DNA from: Prolixibacteraceae bacterium
GTDB taxonomy: Bacteria; Bacteroidota; Bacteroidia; Bacteroidales; Prolixibacteraceae
Direction of reading: 5' to 3'
DNA: 64,000 bases
NCBI GenBank assembly: GCA_019459525.1
Contig: JAIBEY010000027.1
Location: forward strand, 62,001-126,000
Within the stretch, counting starts at the first letter, position 1, and the number at the start of each line of letters is the position of its first letter. A program made the translations under genes and the position numbers. The notes under the pieces were generated by a model. The model ran no database searches and had not been told where the DNA came from. It worked only from the letters and a program-made list of their open reading frames with translations. Shown here one piece after another: positions 18,030 to 27,892 of this stretch.

Positions 18030-19922
18030 TTAATTATCTTCTTCAGCAGGAATGGTGGTTAATGCAGGAACATTATTCGCATAACCATCGTACCCATAGT
18101 TCTGATTAATTCGCCCTTTGGTATTGGCATTTATATCAGCCTGAGGTACTGGCCAAAGTACGTGATATGGACTCATGGTATATTCCTGACCATTATTCGC
18201 TTTTACTCCCTTGTTGTAAAAGTCAGTATATTCCATAACCCGGTCGTAAAAGAAATTTTTAGTACCAAAATTGGCTACATCGTAAGTTTTTCCACGATAG
18301 GCTTTCCCTGTTTGTGCAAAAATGAACGCAATACGGTTCAATTCTGTTTTTCGTGGTTCTTCCCAATACAATTCACGGGCACGTTCGTCCAGAATAGTTC
18401 CAATATCGAATTTGGAGGCGTCGGTATAAGGCGCTGCACCAGCACGGGTACGAACGGCGTTTACATCGGCCATGGCGTTGGCAATATCGCCTTTCCACCA
18501 GTAAGCTTCGGCACGTAACAGGTAAGTTTCGGCCAGACGGAAGACATACCAGTCATATGAACCACCCTGAGGCTGGGTTCTTCTTGGATCCGGACTGTAA
18601 ATTTTATAATGAGGCCATCCAAACCAGTTGCGAATGGTGTCGGTGGTTAGCACTTTACCCTTATCATCTCTTAATTGCAATGGTTTGCCGTAATAAGTGC
18701 CTTTGTTTACAAGATTAGGATGGTTGTAAACCAGGTCTTCCATGTTCATCCAATTGTATTTCTTGTGACGGAGGTCGTTCGGATCGTCCCAAATCTTTTT
18801 GGTGTGATAGGAAGTTCCGCGGGCACGGCCAATTCCGCGTCCAAAGGTATTAACCAGGTCAATCTTCTGGCCGGCAAGGTCTGAAGTCCCGGGGGCAAAT
18901 CCATCAGGAGTATATAACATGTTGGAGTTGGATACACCCCAGAAAGGAACTGCATTACGCATGATCTGTAAATCAAGACGTGAGTCAACCAATTCTTCTC
19001 TGGAAAGCACCATAAACAGCACTTCTTTGTTGGCAGAGAGGGCTTTGTTTTGCCAGCAATGCAAACGTGAAATGACATCAGTACGAGATATGCCCAAATT
19101 TGTCAGATATGCACCGTCTTCTTTTGGTACATTCCCAAAAGGTTGTGTCATTAAGCTATTGGCGCCACTGCCAATAACTGCAGTTGCTGATGCAATAGCT
19201 TTATCAAAATCACCCAAAGAGAGATTAATTTTAGTAAGTAAGTGCCCGGCGGCTCCTTTGGTCACACGACCACGATCGACATTGTCGAGACAGTTTGTAG
19301 CTGCAAACTCCATGTCTTTCTGTATTTTCCGCAGAATAACTTCTCTTTTGGTCGAATAAAAATCGAGTTTCGCTTCTTTGACTTCACGGCCTAAGAATGG
19401 AACATCGCCAAACTGGTTGCAAAGGCGGTAATAACGGAAAGCCCTGTGAAAGTATGCCGATCCGAGTACAGCGTTACGTTCAGCTTCATTTTTATAGGTT
19501 GCATTGTCAATACGATCAATTACCACATTGGCATACTTAATACCTTTATATCCTTCGAACCAGTACCAGCCAATTTTATTGTAGTCGCCATTGTTTAACT
19601 GAGAAGTTGGTGTAATCTGGATATTCAGGTTTTGTGCAGGTCCGGGCTTGTCGGTTGTTCCCTCCACGCAAACTTCAGAAAAAACAAGTTCAGTAATAAT
19701 TGGAGCAGCATCACCATACCATTCGTAGCGCATGTTACGTTCACAGGCCGTTAATGCGGCATACATCCCTTTGGCATCGATCAACGAGTTTTCAGGAGCA
19801 AAAAACGAGAGTGGTTTGGGCTCGAGCCATTCGTCATTACAGCCAATTGTTCCAAATACAAATGAGATAAGTAACAGGAGCCGGTAATGAAATTTTATAT
19901 TTTTAGTTTTCATAACAATCAT
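18030..19922 (-). CDS. SusD/RagB-family nutrient-binding outer-membrane lipoprotein
   Basis: 630-aa SusD-like protein, the extracellular lid of a SusCD uptake complex. The signal peptide ends in lipobox TIGC. The start could equally be the in-frame ATG at 19913, which gives the more usual [11 protein letters not shown]. The SusD_RagB pattern is present: an N-terminal TPR-like region with [20 protein letters not shown], the C-terminal [18 protein letters not shown] helix, and the [17 protein letters not shown] and [19 protein letters not shown] blocks. It lies 12 bp downstream of the partner susC. No glycosidase or peptidase is adjacent, so the ligand is unknown. Confidence 0.95.
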   Translation of the reverse strand: MIVMKTKNIKFHYRLLLLISFVFGTIGCNDEWLEPKPLSFFAPENSLIDAKGMYAALTACERNMRYEWYGDAAPIITELVFSEVCVEGTTDKPGPAQNLNIQITPTSQLNNGDYNKIGWYWFEGYKGIKYANVVIDRIDNATYKNEAERNAVLGSAYFHRAFRYYRLCNQFGDVPFLGREVKEAKLDFYSTKREVILRKIQKDMEFAATNCLDNVDRGRVTKGAAGHLLTKINLSLGDFDKAIASATAVIGSGANSLMTQPFGNVPKEDGAYLTNLGISRTDVISRLHCWQNKALSANKEVLFMVLSREELVDSRLDLQIMRNAVPFWGVSNSNMLYTPDGFAPGTSDLAGQKIDLVNTFGRGIGRARGTSYHTKKIWDDPNDLRHKKYNWMNMEDLVYNHPNLVNKGTYYGKPLQLRDDKGKVLTTDTIRNWFGWPHYKIYSPDPRRTQPQGGSYDWYVFRLAETYLLRAEAYWWKGDIANAMADVNAVRTRAGAAPYTDASKFDIGTILDERARELYWEEPRKTELNRIAFIFAQTGKAYRGKTYDVANFGTKNFFYDRVMEYTDFYNKGVKANNGQEYTMSPYHVLWPVPQADINANTKGRINQNYGYDGYANNVPALTTIPAEEDN

Positions 19923-19934
19923 GCTTAAATTTAA

Positions 19935-22900
19935 TTATAGTGTTAAGTTTACTCCTACAGTGAAATAACGTGGGTTTGGTCCACTGTTTTCAGGATCCCA
20001 GAAGTTCCAATTCGGCGCCCACCAGCCTACGTTGCGGACGGTAGTAAACACTTTCAGGTTTTGAATTTGTGCCCGGTGCAGAATTGATGATGGTACATTG
20101 TATGACAGAGAAATATTGTCAAGACGAATAAATGAACGGTCTCTCCAAACATCGAAAACAGCACCCCCTTGTGCCGAATAAATACGGGCATAATCGTTGT
20201 GCGGTGTTTCAGGTGTCCAGAATGGAATCTTATAGGAGTTCACTCTTTCAGGGAAACTGTCGCGATTCTTGGCCGAGTTCAACGTTGCTTTGTGTCCCCA
20301 ATAAGAATAAAACATAAATGAAGCTTCGAAGTTTTTGAAGAAGGTGAACTCATGGCGCATATTCCAGCGGAAGCGTGGTTCTTTATATCCCAGGAACTGA
20401 TTGTCAAGCTCGTTGATCTTACCATCGGTATTTACATCTTCCAATTTAAAATCTCCGGGGAACTGACCGTATTTGGTTGCTTCGGCTTCTTCGCCAATTT
20501 GCCATACTCCCAAAATTTTAGGTTGCCAGATAATGTCAATTGGTTTTCCAATGAACCATCCATTTCCTGAATCATCTGGTTCTTTCTGACCAATTACATT
20601 TCCTTCGGCATCTTTTATGTCAACTAAATCGCCGTACAGACTAACAATTTTATTCCGGTTGATTGCAAAATTAACATTAGCATTCCACGTAAAGTTTTCG
20701 CGTTTCATGATCCGGGTGTTCATCACGAATTCGAATCCATGGTTATTAACCTGCCCAAGGTTGGTGGCCACATTGCTGAACCCAAGGAATGGAGGTAAAG
20801 CACGGTTAACCAGAACATCTTTTGTGTTTGCCACATAGTAATCAACCGATCCGTCAAATAAGCCATTCAGGATTGAGTAGTCTAATCCAAAGTTAAACGA
20901 CTCGGTCTGTTCCCATTTCAGGTTCGGGTTGGCCATGCGGTTTACGTATAACTGAGTACCTTCAGAAACTGTTCCTGTGAGAGTCTGGTATGGATATTTA
21001 CCGGTTGACATGTCTGATAAACCATCGTATCGGCCAATAGCACGGTTCCCGTTGCTTCCCCATGAAAAACGAAGTTTTCCGTAGGTCAAAATATTATTTT
21101 TAGCAAATGACTCTTCGGTTAATACCCAGCCTAAAGCGGCAGAAGGGAAAATGCCGTAAGGATGGTTTTGTCCGAAAGCCGAGTATCCATCGCGGCGTAC
21201 TGTCATGGTTAACATGTAGCGGTCTTTCAACGAGTAGAATATTCTACCCATAAGAGCGTTGGCTGTTTCGTATTGGTCGTTGCTGGTGATTTGGAAAGTT
21301 GTTCCCACACCTGCTTCCATGCGATGGAATTCGAGCGCGTCAGTTGGCTGGAAGTTTTGTGCCGACATATAATCTTCCCAACTCTGCAATTTCTCGGCAT
21401 TAACTAAAAGGGTTACATCAAACTTGTGTATTTTGTTGAAAGTCTGATTCCACTTGAGCAGGTTGTCAACCTGCCAGCTATAGGTTTTGCTTTGCAGGCG
21501 TTTGGCCTGGCCACCGAATAATGCCCAATCCTCGTGTTTCGATTGTTGGTGGTTCATAAATTCGTACCATTCAAACCGTGGGGCAAAATTCATTTGGTAC
21601 GAAATGTTGAAAGGCAGCTTGATCTGAGCGTAAAGAGTCGTATTTAGTGTATTGTAGAGTCTTCTTCTCGATTGGAAAGTCATGTCGTATAACGGATGTT
21701 TGGCTCCGCGTCCCAAATCATCAACCGGGCTGATGCGCCAGGTTACGCCATCATCCTTATAAATAGAACCCCAGGGCGAGTTATTTACGCGCAGTCCCCA
21801 GTCTGCCTGGATGGTTGGATCCACGAGTGAACCATCGCTGTTGTTAGGACGGTTCATTTTACTTTCGTCGCGGTTCGCAAATTGAGTATTCACTCCAACC
21901 GATAGCCAGTCGGTTACTTTAGCATCGAGATTAATCCTGCTCCTGATGGTCGAATATCCATCGCCAACGATGATCCCTTCATTGTTGTTGTAACCCAACG
22001 AAAAGTAGTAGGTAATCTCGTCTTTTTTTCCAGATAAAGAAATGTTGTGATCCTGGCGAAGTCCGTTTTTGAAAACCATATCAGTCCAGTCAACCGAATT
22101 TCCAGCTTTATAATTGGCAATTTCTACGGGGAGAAGACCTAGCCTGGCTAACCAAATGTCGGTTAATTCTCCGGCACTGCCATCTCTCCACTGTGCTTCA
22201 GTTACACCTTCAGGAAGTTTCCCCGGATCAACAAATTTGTATAGTTTAGTGTTGGTAGCCGCATTGTAATAGTTAAGTGATTGCATAACCTTTGTTCTCC
22301 AGTCCAGAAATTCATAGGGACCATAAACATCCTGAACGGTAGCCATAGTGGCCAGACCCATACTTGAATTTACGTTGATAACCGGTTTGCCGTGTTTACC
22401 TTTTTTAGTAGTAACCAGAATTACTCCATTGGCAGAACGTGCACCGTAAACGGCGGCTGAAGAAGCGTCTTTCAAAACATCGATTGATTCGATGTCATTG
22501 GGGTTGATGTCTTCCAAACCTCCCTGATAAATTACTCCATCCAAAACAACCAGTGGGTTCGATGACGCAGTTAATGTATTGTCACCACGAACCTCGAGGT
22601 TACCTCCGCCTTTGGCGTTTGTAGAGAATCCGACCTGTAAGCCGGCAATGTTTCCGCGAAGAATATCCTGCAAAGCCTGAGGTTTCTCGTTTTCAACCTG
22701 CGATGATTTTACTGACGAAACAGATCCGGTTAAGTCGCTCTTTTTCATGGTACCATAACCAACAGCCACAACCTCTTCCAATCCAATGGATTCTTCTTCC
22801 ATGGTTACCTGAATGGTGGTTTTGTTGTTTACTGCAATTTCCTGGGTTTTTAAACCAACAAAAGAGAATATCAGTGTAGAAGTTCCGCTCGGAATGTTTA

Positions 22901-23414
22901 AAACGTAATTCCCATTTATATCAGTAATAGTTCCCATGGTAGTTCCTTTTACCGAAACGGTTACGCCGGGGAGCAATTCTCCGCTTTGCGATTTTACCGA
23001 ACCTTTTACCGTAAATTTCTGATCTTGAGGAAGGAGCATGTTCCCGTCGCGCTCCAGATCATTGGAGATAACGATGTAACGGTCAACAATCTTGTATTTC
23101 AACTCGGTGTCGGCCAGTACCAAATCCAGGATTTTATCAATCGTCTGGTTTTTTACATCCAGATTAACTCTTTTAGAGATATTTACGGCGTCATTTTTAA
23201 AGAAGAAATAAAACTCACTAACATCTTCTACTTTGGAGAAAAAATCGGTGATGGTAGCATTTTCAACCCGAAGGTTAAGTTTGGTGCTCTGTGAGTAACT
23301 GGCTGCACTCACTGACAATAGGCCAACCAAAACGAAAAAGATCGTTAGTTTCATGTAGCGAATTAGTTTTTGCCGGTCTATTAATAAACCGGTAGGGTTA
23401 CACTTTTTTTTCAT
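19935..23414 (-). CDS. SusC/RagA-family TonB-dependent transporter with STN domain
   Basis: 1159-aa outer-membrane importer. After a long N-terminus with a signal segment, an STN (secretin/TonB short N-terminal) domain covers about residues 50-120. A carboxypeptidase-like regulatory domain follows (about 130-215, FTVKGSVKSQSGELLPGVTV). Next come the SusC signature GLEEVVAVGYGTMKKSDLTG, a plug domain with VLDGVIYQGGLEDINPNDIE and DVLKDASSAAVYGARSANG, and a barrel. The STN domain signals through FecR to an ECF sigma factor, and both are encoded immediately upstream, so this is a self-regulated uptake locus. The cargo is unknown. Internal ORFs on other frames are shadows. Confidence 0.96.
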   Translation of the reverse strand: MKKKCNPTGLLIDRQKLIRYMKLTIFFVLVGLLSVSAASYSQSTKLNLRVENATITDFFSKVEDVSEFYFFFKNDAVNISKRVNLDVKNQTIDKILDLVLADTELKYKIVDRYIVISNDLERDGNMLLPQDQKFTVKGSVKSQSGELLPGVTVSVKGTTMGTITDINGNYVLNIPSGTSTLIFSFVGLKTQEIAVNNKTTIQVTMEEESIGLEEVVAVGYGTMKKSDLTGSVSSVKSSQVENEKPQALQDILRGNIAGLQVGFSTNAKGGGNLEVRGDNTLTASSNPLVVLDGVIYQGGLEDINPNDIESIDVLKDASSAAVYGARSANGVILVTTKKGKHGKPVINVNSSMGLATMATVQDVYGPYEFLDWRTKVMQSLNYYNAATNTKLYKFVDPGKLPEGVTEAQWRDGSAGELTDIWLARLGLLPVEIANYKAGNSVDWTDMVFKNGLRQDHNISLSGKKDEITYYFSLGYNNNEGIIVGDGYSTIRSRINLDAKVTDWLSVGVNTQFANRDESKMNRPNNSDGSLVDPTIQADWGLRVNNSPWGSIYKDDGVTWRISPVDDLGRGAKHPLYDMTFQSRRRLYNTLNTTLYAQIKLPFNISYQMNFAPRFEWYEFMNHQQSKHEDWALFGGQAKRLQSKTYSWQVDNLLKWNQTFNKIHKFDVTLLVNAEKLQSWEDYMSAQNFQPTDALEFHRMEAGVGTTFQITSNDQYETANALMGRIFYSLKDRYMLTMTVRRDGYSAFGQNHPYGIFPSAALGWVLTEESFAKNNILTYGKLRFSWGSNGNRAIGRYDGLSDMSTGKYPYQTLTGTVSEGTQLYVNRMANPNLKWEQTESFNFGLDYSILNGLFDGSVDYYVANTKDVLVNRALPPFLGFSNVATNLGQVNNHGFEFVMNTRIMKRENFTWNANVNFAINRNKIVSLYGDLVDIKDAEGNVIGQKEPDDSGNGWFIGKPIDIIWQPKILGVWQIGEEAEATKYGQFPGDFKLEDVNTDGKINELDNQFLGYKEPRFRWNMRHEFTFFKNFEASFMFYSYWGHKATLNSAKNRDSFPERVNSYKIPFWTPETPHNDYARIYSAQGGAVFDVWRDRSFIRLDNISLSYNVPSSILHRAQIQNLKVFTTVRNVGWWAPNWNFWDPENSGPNPRYFTVGVNLTL

Positions 23415-23535
23415 AGATTTGAAATGTTAAAGTTAATTACTTGATTGTCTTATTGGAGTAAGACATGATGTTAAGCTTTCGATTAGCAGGGTGTTGGAGC
23501 ATCCTGCTTTTTTTAACCTGTTAGTTCATATTTTG

Positions 23536-24534
23536 TTAGTTTTTGAGTGAGTACAATAACACCTGATTTTTTTGATCCGTATTTACTTTTATCGAAAATT
23601 GAATTGGAGCCGAGAGGGTAATCACTTCCAGTACCTGGCTCAATGGTTTATTCTTTAGTATGGTTCCGGTGAATTTTAACTTGCTTATTTTCTGGTCTTT
23701 AAAGTCAATATCTACGTTATACCAACGTTCGAGTCGTTCGGCAATATATTCCAGAGTGCGATCTTTAAAAATCATTTTGCCATCTCTCCATGCTTCGTAG
23801 GGCGAGGTGTCCACTTCTCTTTTTAACTTCAGCCCCGAAGACTTTTCGTAAACAAGCTGTTGTCCGGGGACGAGCATAGCCAGTCGCTGCCCATTTCTTT
23901 CTTTTATTCCTACCTTGCCTTCAATTAGGGTAATTTCCGAATTTTCTTCAGAATGATATGAACTTATGTTGAACGACGTTCCCATTACTTTGACCGATAA
24001 TTCATCGGTATGAACAAAAAATGGGTATTTGAGGTCTTTGGTTACTTCAAAGAATGCCTCTCCCTGCATAAATAGAATCCGATGTTTTGCGTTGAAATTA
24101 ACGGGTACTTTTATTCGCGTACCAGAGTTTAGCCAAATTCGTGTCCCATCAATTAATTTAAATTCAGAGATCTGACCTTCCGGTGCGTAAAATTCGTTAC
24201 AAATCTCATTGGTTTGTCCTGATGAAAATAAATACCTGATTTCGGAAGCCGAGAAGCCAATGAAAAGTGTACCGATCAGGATGGCGGCATATTTTAAGTA
24301 CTTCCTGAAAATTGACAGGTTGGATGGTTTTTTGTTTATCCTGTTGTTCAATTGCAGAAAATCGTTTTCGATTTGTAGTTGGCGTTTGCCTTCAGAGCTA
24401 AATGCGTGTATGTTTTTTAGGCGGATAAATTCATGCTTATGGGCGCCATCAGCATTAATCCAGGTCCTGACATCCTTCGCCTCATTCTCGTTCAGATTGC
24501 CTGTGATGAATTTTATAATTTGATCCTGTTCCAT
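23536..24534 (-). CDS. FecR-family anti-sigma factor
   Basis: 332-aa inner-membrane FecR protein. A cytoplasmic N-terminus of about 80 residues binds the sigma factor and is followed by one transmembrane helix (about residues 82-100, KYAAILIGTLFIGFSA). The periplasmic part has a FecR domain with the EFKLIDGTRIWLNSGTRIKV and FLMQGEAFFEVTKDLKYPF motifs. It ends in a DUF4974-type domain with RLERWYNVDIDF. It should transmit the loaded state of the STN-containing SusC receptor to the sigma factor. It lies 121 bp upstream of susC and 131 bp downstream of the sigma gene, all on the minus strand. Confidence 0.95.
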   Translation of the reverse strand: MEQDQIIKFITGNLNENEAKDVRTWINADGAHKHEFIRLKNIHAFSSEGKRQLQIENDFLQLNNRINKKPSNLSIFRKYLKYAAILIGTLFIGFSASEIRYLFSSGQTNEICNEFYAPEGQISEFKLIDGTRIWLNSGTRIKVPVNFNAKHRILFMQGEAFFEVTKDLKYPFFVHTDELSVKVMGTSFNISSYHSEENSEITLIEGKVGIKERNGQRLAMLVPGQQLVYEKSSGLKLKREVDTSPYEAWRDGKMIFKDRTLEYIAERLERWYNVDIDFKDQKISKLKFTGTILKNKPLSQVLEVITLSAPIQFSIKVNTDQKNQVLLYSLKN

Positions 24535-24665
24535 TTGTCGTGTTAATTAATGTTAATACGCCCAAATGAATTTTAACCCTATATGGAAAATGAAAAAAAA
24601 TTAAAGCAAGGTGCGGTAAGCAACCATGGTGGAATAGAAATCATTCCGGGAAGGGGTCCGAATAG

Positions 24666-25277
24666 TTAAAAATGGGTATTGAAAAGCAGGAAAAATACCA
24701 GCTCGGGCAGGTACTCTTTGGTGTTTTCGCGAAGTTTGGTGAGGGCTCTGGTGATGTTTGCTTCAACAGCTTTTACCGAGATATCAAGTTTTTCGGCAAT
24801 TTCCTTATTTTTCAGGTCCTCATAACGGCTCATAATAAATACTTCCCGGCATCGTTCGGGTAGCGCGTCGATGGTTTCCTGAATCAGTTGCTCCAAACGG
24901 GTAAAATCGAGCTGTTCCATATTCAGTTCATTCAGCGCTTCATAATTGAGTTGGAGATCCTCGCTGCTCCGGATAGACTTAGCAAAGTAAGCACTTTCGA
25001 CCCTGAGGTGCCGGATATGCGATAAACAGGCATTCCGGGTAGCCATGTAGAGATACGATTTGAGGTTCGAATCCGGATCGATTAAGTTGTGTTTTTCCCA
25101 CAACCGCATAAAAATATTCTGGACAATGTTTCGTGCCGACTCCAAATCGGATAAATATTCGTCGGCAAAATTTACCATGGGTTCATACCAGAATCTAAAA
25201 ACCGACTCAAATGCTTTTGTGTCGCCTCTCTTGAGGTTTTCAAGAGTATTTCTTTCAATCGGTTTAGCTTGGATCAT
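24666..25277 (-). CDS. ECF RNA polymerase sigma-70 factor (Bacteroidota type)
   Basis: 203-aa ECF sigma factor. Region 2 contains FRFWYEPMVNFADEYL and the QNIFMRLWEKH segment. Region 4 contains ETIDALPERCREVFIMSRYE followed by the helix-turn-helix LKNKEIAEKLDISVKAVEAN. This type (sigma-70 family, Bacteroides expansion) pairs with FecR to activate an adjacent susCD operon. The order sigma - fecR - susC - susD is conserved and complete here. Its own target promoters are probably upstream of susC; no recognition motif was identified. Confidence 0.95.
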   Translation of the reverse strand: MIQAKPIERNTLENLKRGDTKAFESVFRFWYEPMVNFADEYLSDLESARNIVQNIFMRLWEKHNLIDPDSNLKSYLYMATRNACLSHIRHLRVESAYFAKSIRSSEDLQLNYEALNELNMEQLDFTRLEQLIQETIDALPERCREVFIMSRYEDLKNKEIAEKLDISVKAVEANITRALTKLRENTKEYLPELVFFLLFNTHF

Positions 25278-25451
25278 AAGTCGAATATTCTGATATACAG
25301 CGATTTTATTTGTTTATTTTTCTTTCATTATCGTGGTGTATAGTTACACAATTCCTGAAAGGAAACAAAAGCTTAAAATACGATAGGAACAGCAAGTTTT
25401 TCATGCTCTTCTCTGTATAGTACAACCGGTCACTGATCTCTTTTTTACCTC

Positions 25452-26489
25452 CTATTTCTGATTCTCCAGTACATTCCTGAATTCTTTGATTTGCAGGGGA
25501 GAGCCCAGCACAAAAAGTTGATCGCCGCGACTTAACGTCAGTTCAGGATCGGGGTTGAATACATATTTGGCTCCGCTGATTTTAATGCCAATAATGTTGA
25601 TGCCGGATTGATCTTTCGACTGCAACACCCGTAATGCTTTATTCAGAAAAAAGCCTGACATGTGCGTGCACGAGATTTCTTCAAGACTTACATCTTTGCT
25701 TTTCTGTAACAGTATGTATTCCAGGAATTCCACTACATCGGGTTGGGTTACCAGCTTGGCCATTCGCTGGCCGCCAATGCGCTCGGGCATAATTACATTG
25801 GTAGCCCCGGCTCTCCTCAACTTGGTAATTGACTCCATTTCCGAAGCCCGGCTAATAATTTTCAATCCCGGATTAATGCTGCGGGCTGTCAGTACTACAA
25901 AAACATTGTCGGCATCGTTGGGTGTTGTAGCAATAAGCGCTTTGGCATGTTCAATGCGGGCCTGATGCAGAATTTCTTCGTGCGTGGCATCGCCTCTGAT
26001 ATACAGTAGGTTCTCATCTTCGCGGATGCGGCTTATTACGGTTTCACGTTTATCAATAACCACAAAATCAACACCATAGTCGCGCAATTCCATGGCAGCC
26101 TGTTCTCCGTTTCTACCATATCCAATAATAATGGTATGGTCTTTCAGTTTCATGATTTTTTTGTCCACTCGGTATGTTTTTAAGTAATTTTTTAGTTCAC
26201 CATCGAAAAAGAAACGAGCCAGGTTAGAACCTACCCAGGCCAGACTACCCAGGCTAAACATGATCAGTCCTGAGGTAAAAAGCTTTCCGGTATCCGACAG
26301 CGGATGAATCATGCTGAATCCAACGGTGGAAATGGTAATGATGGTCATGAAAAAAGCATCGATCAAAGGGTACTGCTCGTAGAACCAGTAAAACAGCGTT
26401 CCTGAAGAAAGAAGCAAAAAAAGCATCACGATGGCTGTTCGGATAGTTTTTTTCGATACTGCCTGAAGCTTATTGTACGGTTGGTTCAT
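25452..26489 (-). CDS. Two-helix potassium channel with RCK (TrkA-N/TrkA-C) domains
   Basis: 345-aa protein. The start at 26489 gives MNQPYNKLQAVSKK and overlaps the preceding DUF2851 gene by 20 bp. A first helix (about residues 16-38) and second helix (73-95) flank a pore loop (about 47-66). Cytoplasmic TrkA-N (HTIIIGYGRNGEQAAMELRD, a Rossmann NAD-binding GxGxxG) and TrkA-C domains follow. The architecture is that of a ligand-gated K+ channel such as MthK. The pore loop reads TISTVGFSMIHPLSD: the glycine that normally follows TVGY/TVGF is serine, so selectivity may differ. Tight coupling to the DUF2851 gene is notable. Confidence 0.87.
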   Translation of the reverse strand: MNQPYNKLQAVSKKTIRTAIVMLFLLLSSGTLFYWFYEQYPLIDAFFMTIITISTVGFSMIHPLSDTGKLFTSGLIMFSLGSLAWVGSNLARFFFDGELKNYLKTYRVDKKIMKLKDHTIIIGYGRNGEQAAMELRDYGVDFVVIDKRETVISRIREDENLLYIRGDATHEEILHQARIEHAKALIATTPNDADNVFVVLTARSINPGLKIISRASEMESITKLRRAGATNVIMPERIGGQRMAKLVTQPDVVEFLEYILLQKSKDVSLEEISCTHMSGFFLNKALRVLQSKDQSGINIIGIKISGAKYVFNPDPELTLSRGDQLFVLGSPLQIKEFRNVLENQK

Positions 26490-27771
26490 CTTCCGGAGTT
26501 TTGATTGAGGTAATGATCCTGGCACCCAACTGACATTTTAAACATTTTTTGTGGTCGCAATACGTGTTTTTTAACTGAAGCAAAGCCTGAGTTTCGAATG
26601 CTGACCGGCTTTCAATGCCCAGTTCCTCCCATTTTCTGATGATTTGATTGGATTCCGGAGCCGTTTTTTCGAGCAGATGTAACGCACGGTCTTTCATGGC
26701 CTGATCGAGATGTTGATCGCCATATACAAAAAGTAGCGGAACAATGGTATTAATGACCAGATTATTGAAAGCCGTTTCACCCAATGATTTTGGATGATTG
26801 ACTTTCGAAACTTTATTAAAACTGTAATGGTTGTCCCAGTACGACGAAGCTTTTACATCAAATAGTTTGCGAAGGCCTTCCGGATTTTCGGTCTCCAAAA
26901 TTCTGGAGAATAAAGCCGAAGAATGATGGATGAGCATGGCCAGTTGCGCGATCCTCACGGTTGGAAAGTTAATTGGGCGTAATCGCATAAATTTCCAAAG
27001 ATGTGATTCCAGCCCGTTTAAACTGTATTTTTTGTAGAGGTACGAGTATTCTTTCCGGAGCGATAAAAAGTAGTCGTCGCCCAGCAATGTTTCGTTCAGT
27101 AATCCCGATTGTCCGAAAAGCAAGGCTTCGATTTGGAATAAATCGTTTTTGTGTTTCGAAAGGACTTGCAGCGGAAGCGATTTGGCCAATAGCTCGAACG
27201 GAAGTGCATTGGTTTTCATACCAAAATTTCGGGCCAGCAACTGGTAAAAAGTTTCGTTCCAGTTATTTTTGTTTTGCTCTAGGATGGTTAGAATCTCGCC
27301 CGTTTTTGATTGTAGCCTTTCGATCATCAGCGAACTGAACCAAAAACGGATGAGGAACGGATCGTATTTGGGAAGCTGTTCTTCGCAGGAAATCCATTTT
27401 GCTGAGCGTAGCAGTTGTTCGTAATTCTCCAGTATTTCAGCCTGATAAGTGATTTCGAGCGTAGGCAATTCGTGATTTTTAACTACGATGGGTTTGTCGT
27501 GCTGTTCAACAACATGCAAAACGACATTGTCGTATGCGGCATCAGCGTGATGTTTATGCAAAAGCCAATGCGATGATTTTTGGTGAATCTCGATGTTTCC
27601 GGCCCAGATGGTTTCGCCAATCCTGATTTTTGCATTGAAGAAATCAGGCCCGGAATCGGTATTGGGCTGACCGGCAGATATAATTTCCAGCGGTTGGCCG
27701 TCGGTAGTTTTTAGGTTGTATTTGGTAAATAAACCTTGTTGCCAGATAAACTGTAAAAATTCTTCCTTCAT
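26470..27771 (-). CDS. DUF2851 family protein
   Basis: 433-aa protein matching the Bacteroidota/Chlorobi family DUF2851 (PF11013), recognisable from its N-terminus (FLQFIWQQGLFTKYNL, the GQPNTDSGPDFFNAKIRIG block and WAGNIEIHQKSSHWLLHKH) and from a C-terminal cysteine cluster, CDHKKCLKCQLGARII. No function has been established for the family. The conserved Asp/Glu/His pattern near the N-terminus resembles a nuclease-like fold, but that is speculation. The gene overlaps the potassium channel gene downstream by 20 bp, so the two are probably co-transcribed. Confidence 0.88.
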   Translation of the reverse strand: MKEEFLQFIWQQGLFTKYNLKTTDGQPLEIISAGQPNTDSGPDFFNAKIRIGETIWAGNIEIHQKSSHWLLHKHHADAAYDNVVLHVVEQHDKPIVVKNHELPTLEITYQAEILENYEQLLRSAKWISCEEQLPKYDPFLIRFWFSSLMIERLQSKTGEILTILEQNKNNWNETFYQLLARNFGMKTNALPFELLAKSLPLQVLSKHKNDLFQIEALLFGQSGLLNETLLGDDYFLSLRKEYSYLYKKYSLNGLESHLWKFMRLRPINFPTVRIAQLAMLIHHSSALFSRILETENPEGLRKLFDVKASSYWDNHYSFNKVSKVNHPKSLGETAFNNLVINTIVPLLFVYGDQHLDQAMKDRALHLLEKTAPESNQIIRKWEELGIESRSAFETQALLQLKNTYCDHKKCLKCQLGARIITSIKTPEDEPTVQ

Positions 27772-27892
27772 TCGTCAGTCTATTAGTTGCGATCCGGAAC
27801 GTTTTCCAAAAAAAAGTAACCAATAAATTTAACAAAACGATTTCAAAAAATCAGCGTTTCGGAACGAATTTTATTTCTGCCTGAAATGAGGT

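Noticed and set aside
23485-23508. AGCAGG...CCTGCT hairpin followed by T on the plus strand
   Set aside because: Neighbouring genes (fecR, susC) are on the minus strand, where there is no T-run; the stem is only 6 bp, so it is not called a terminator.
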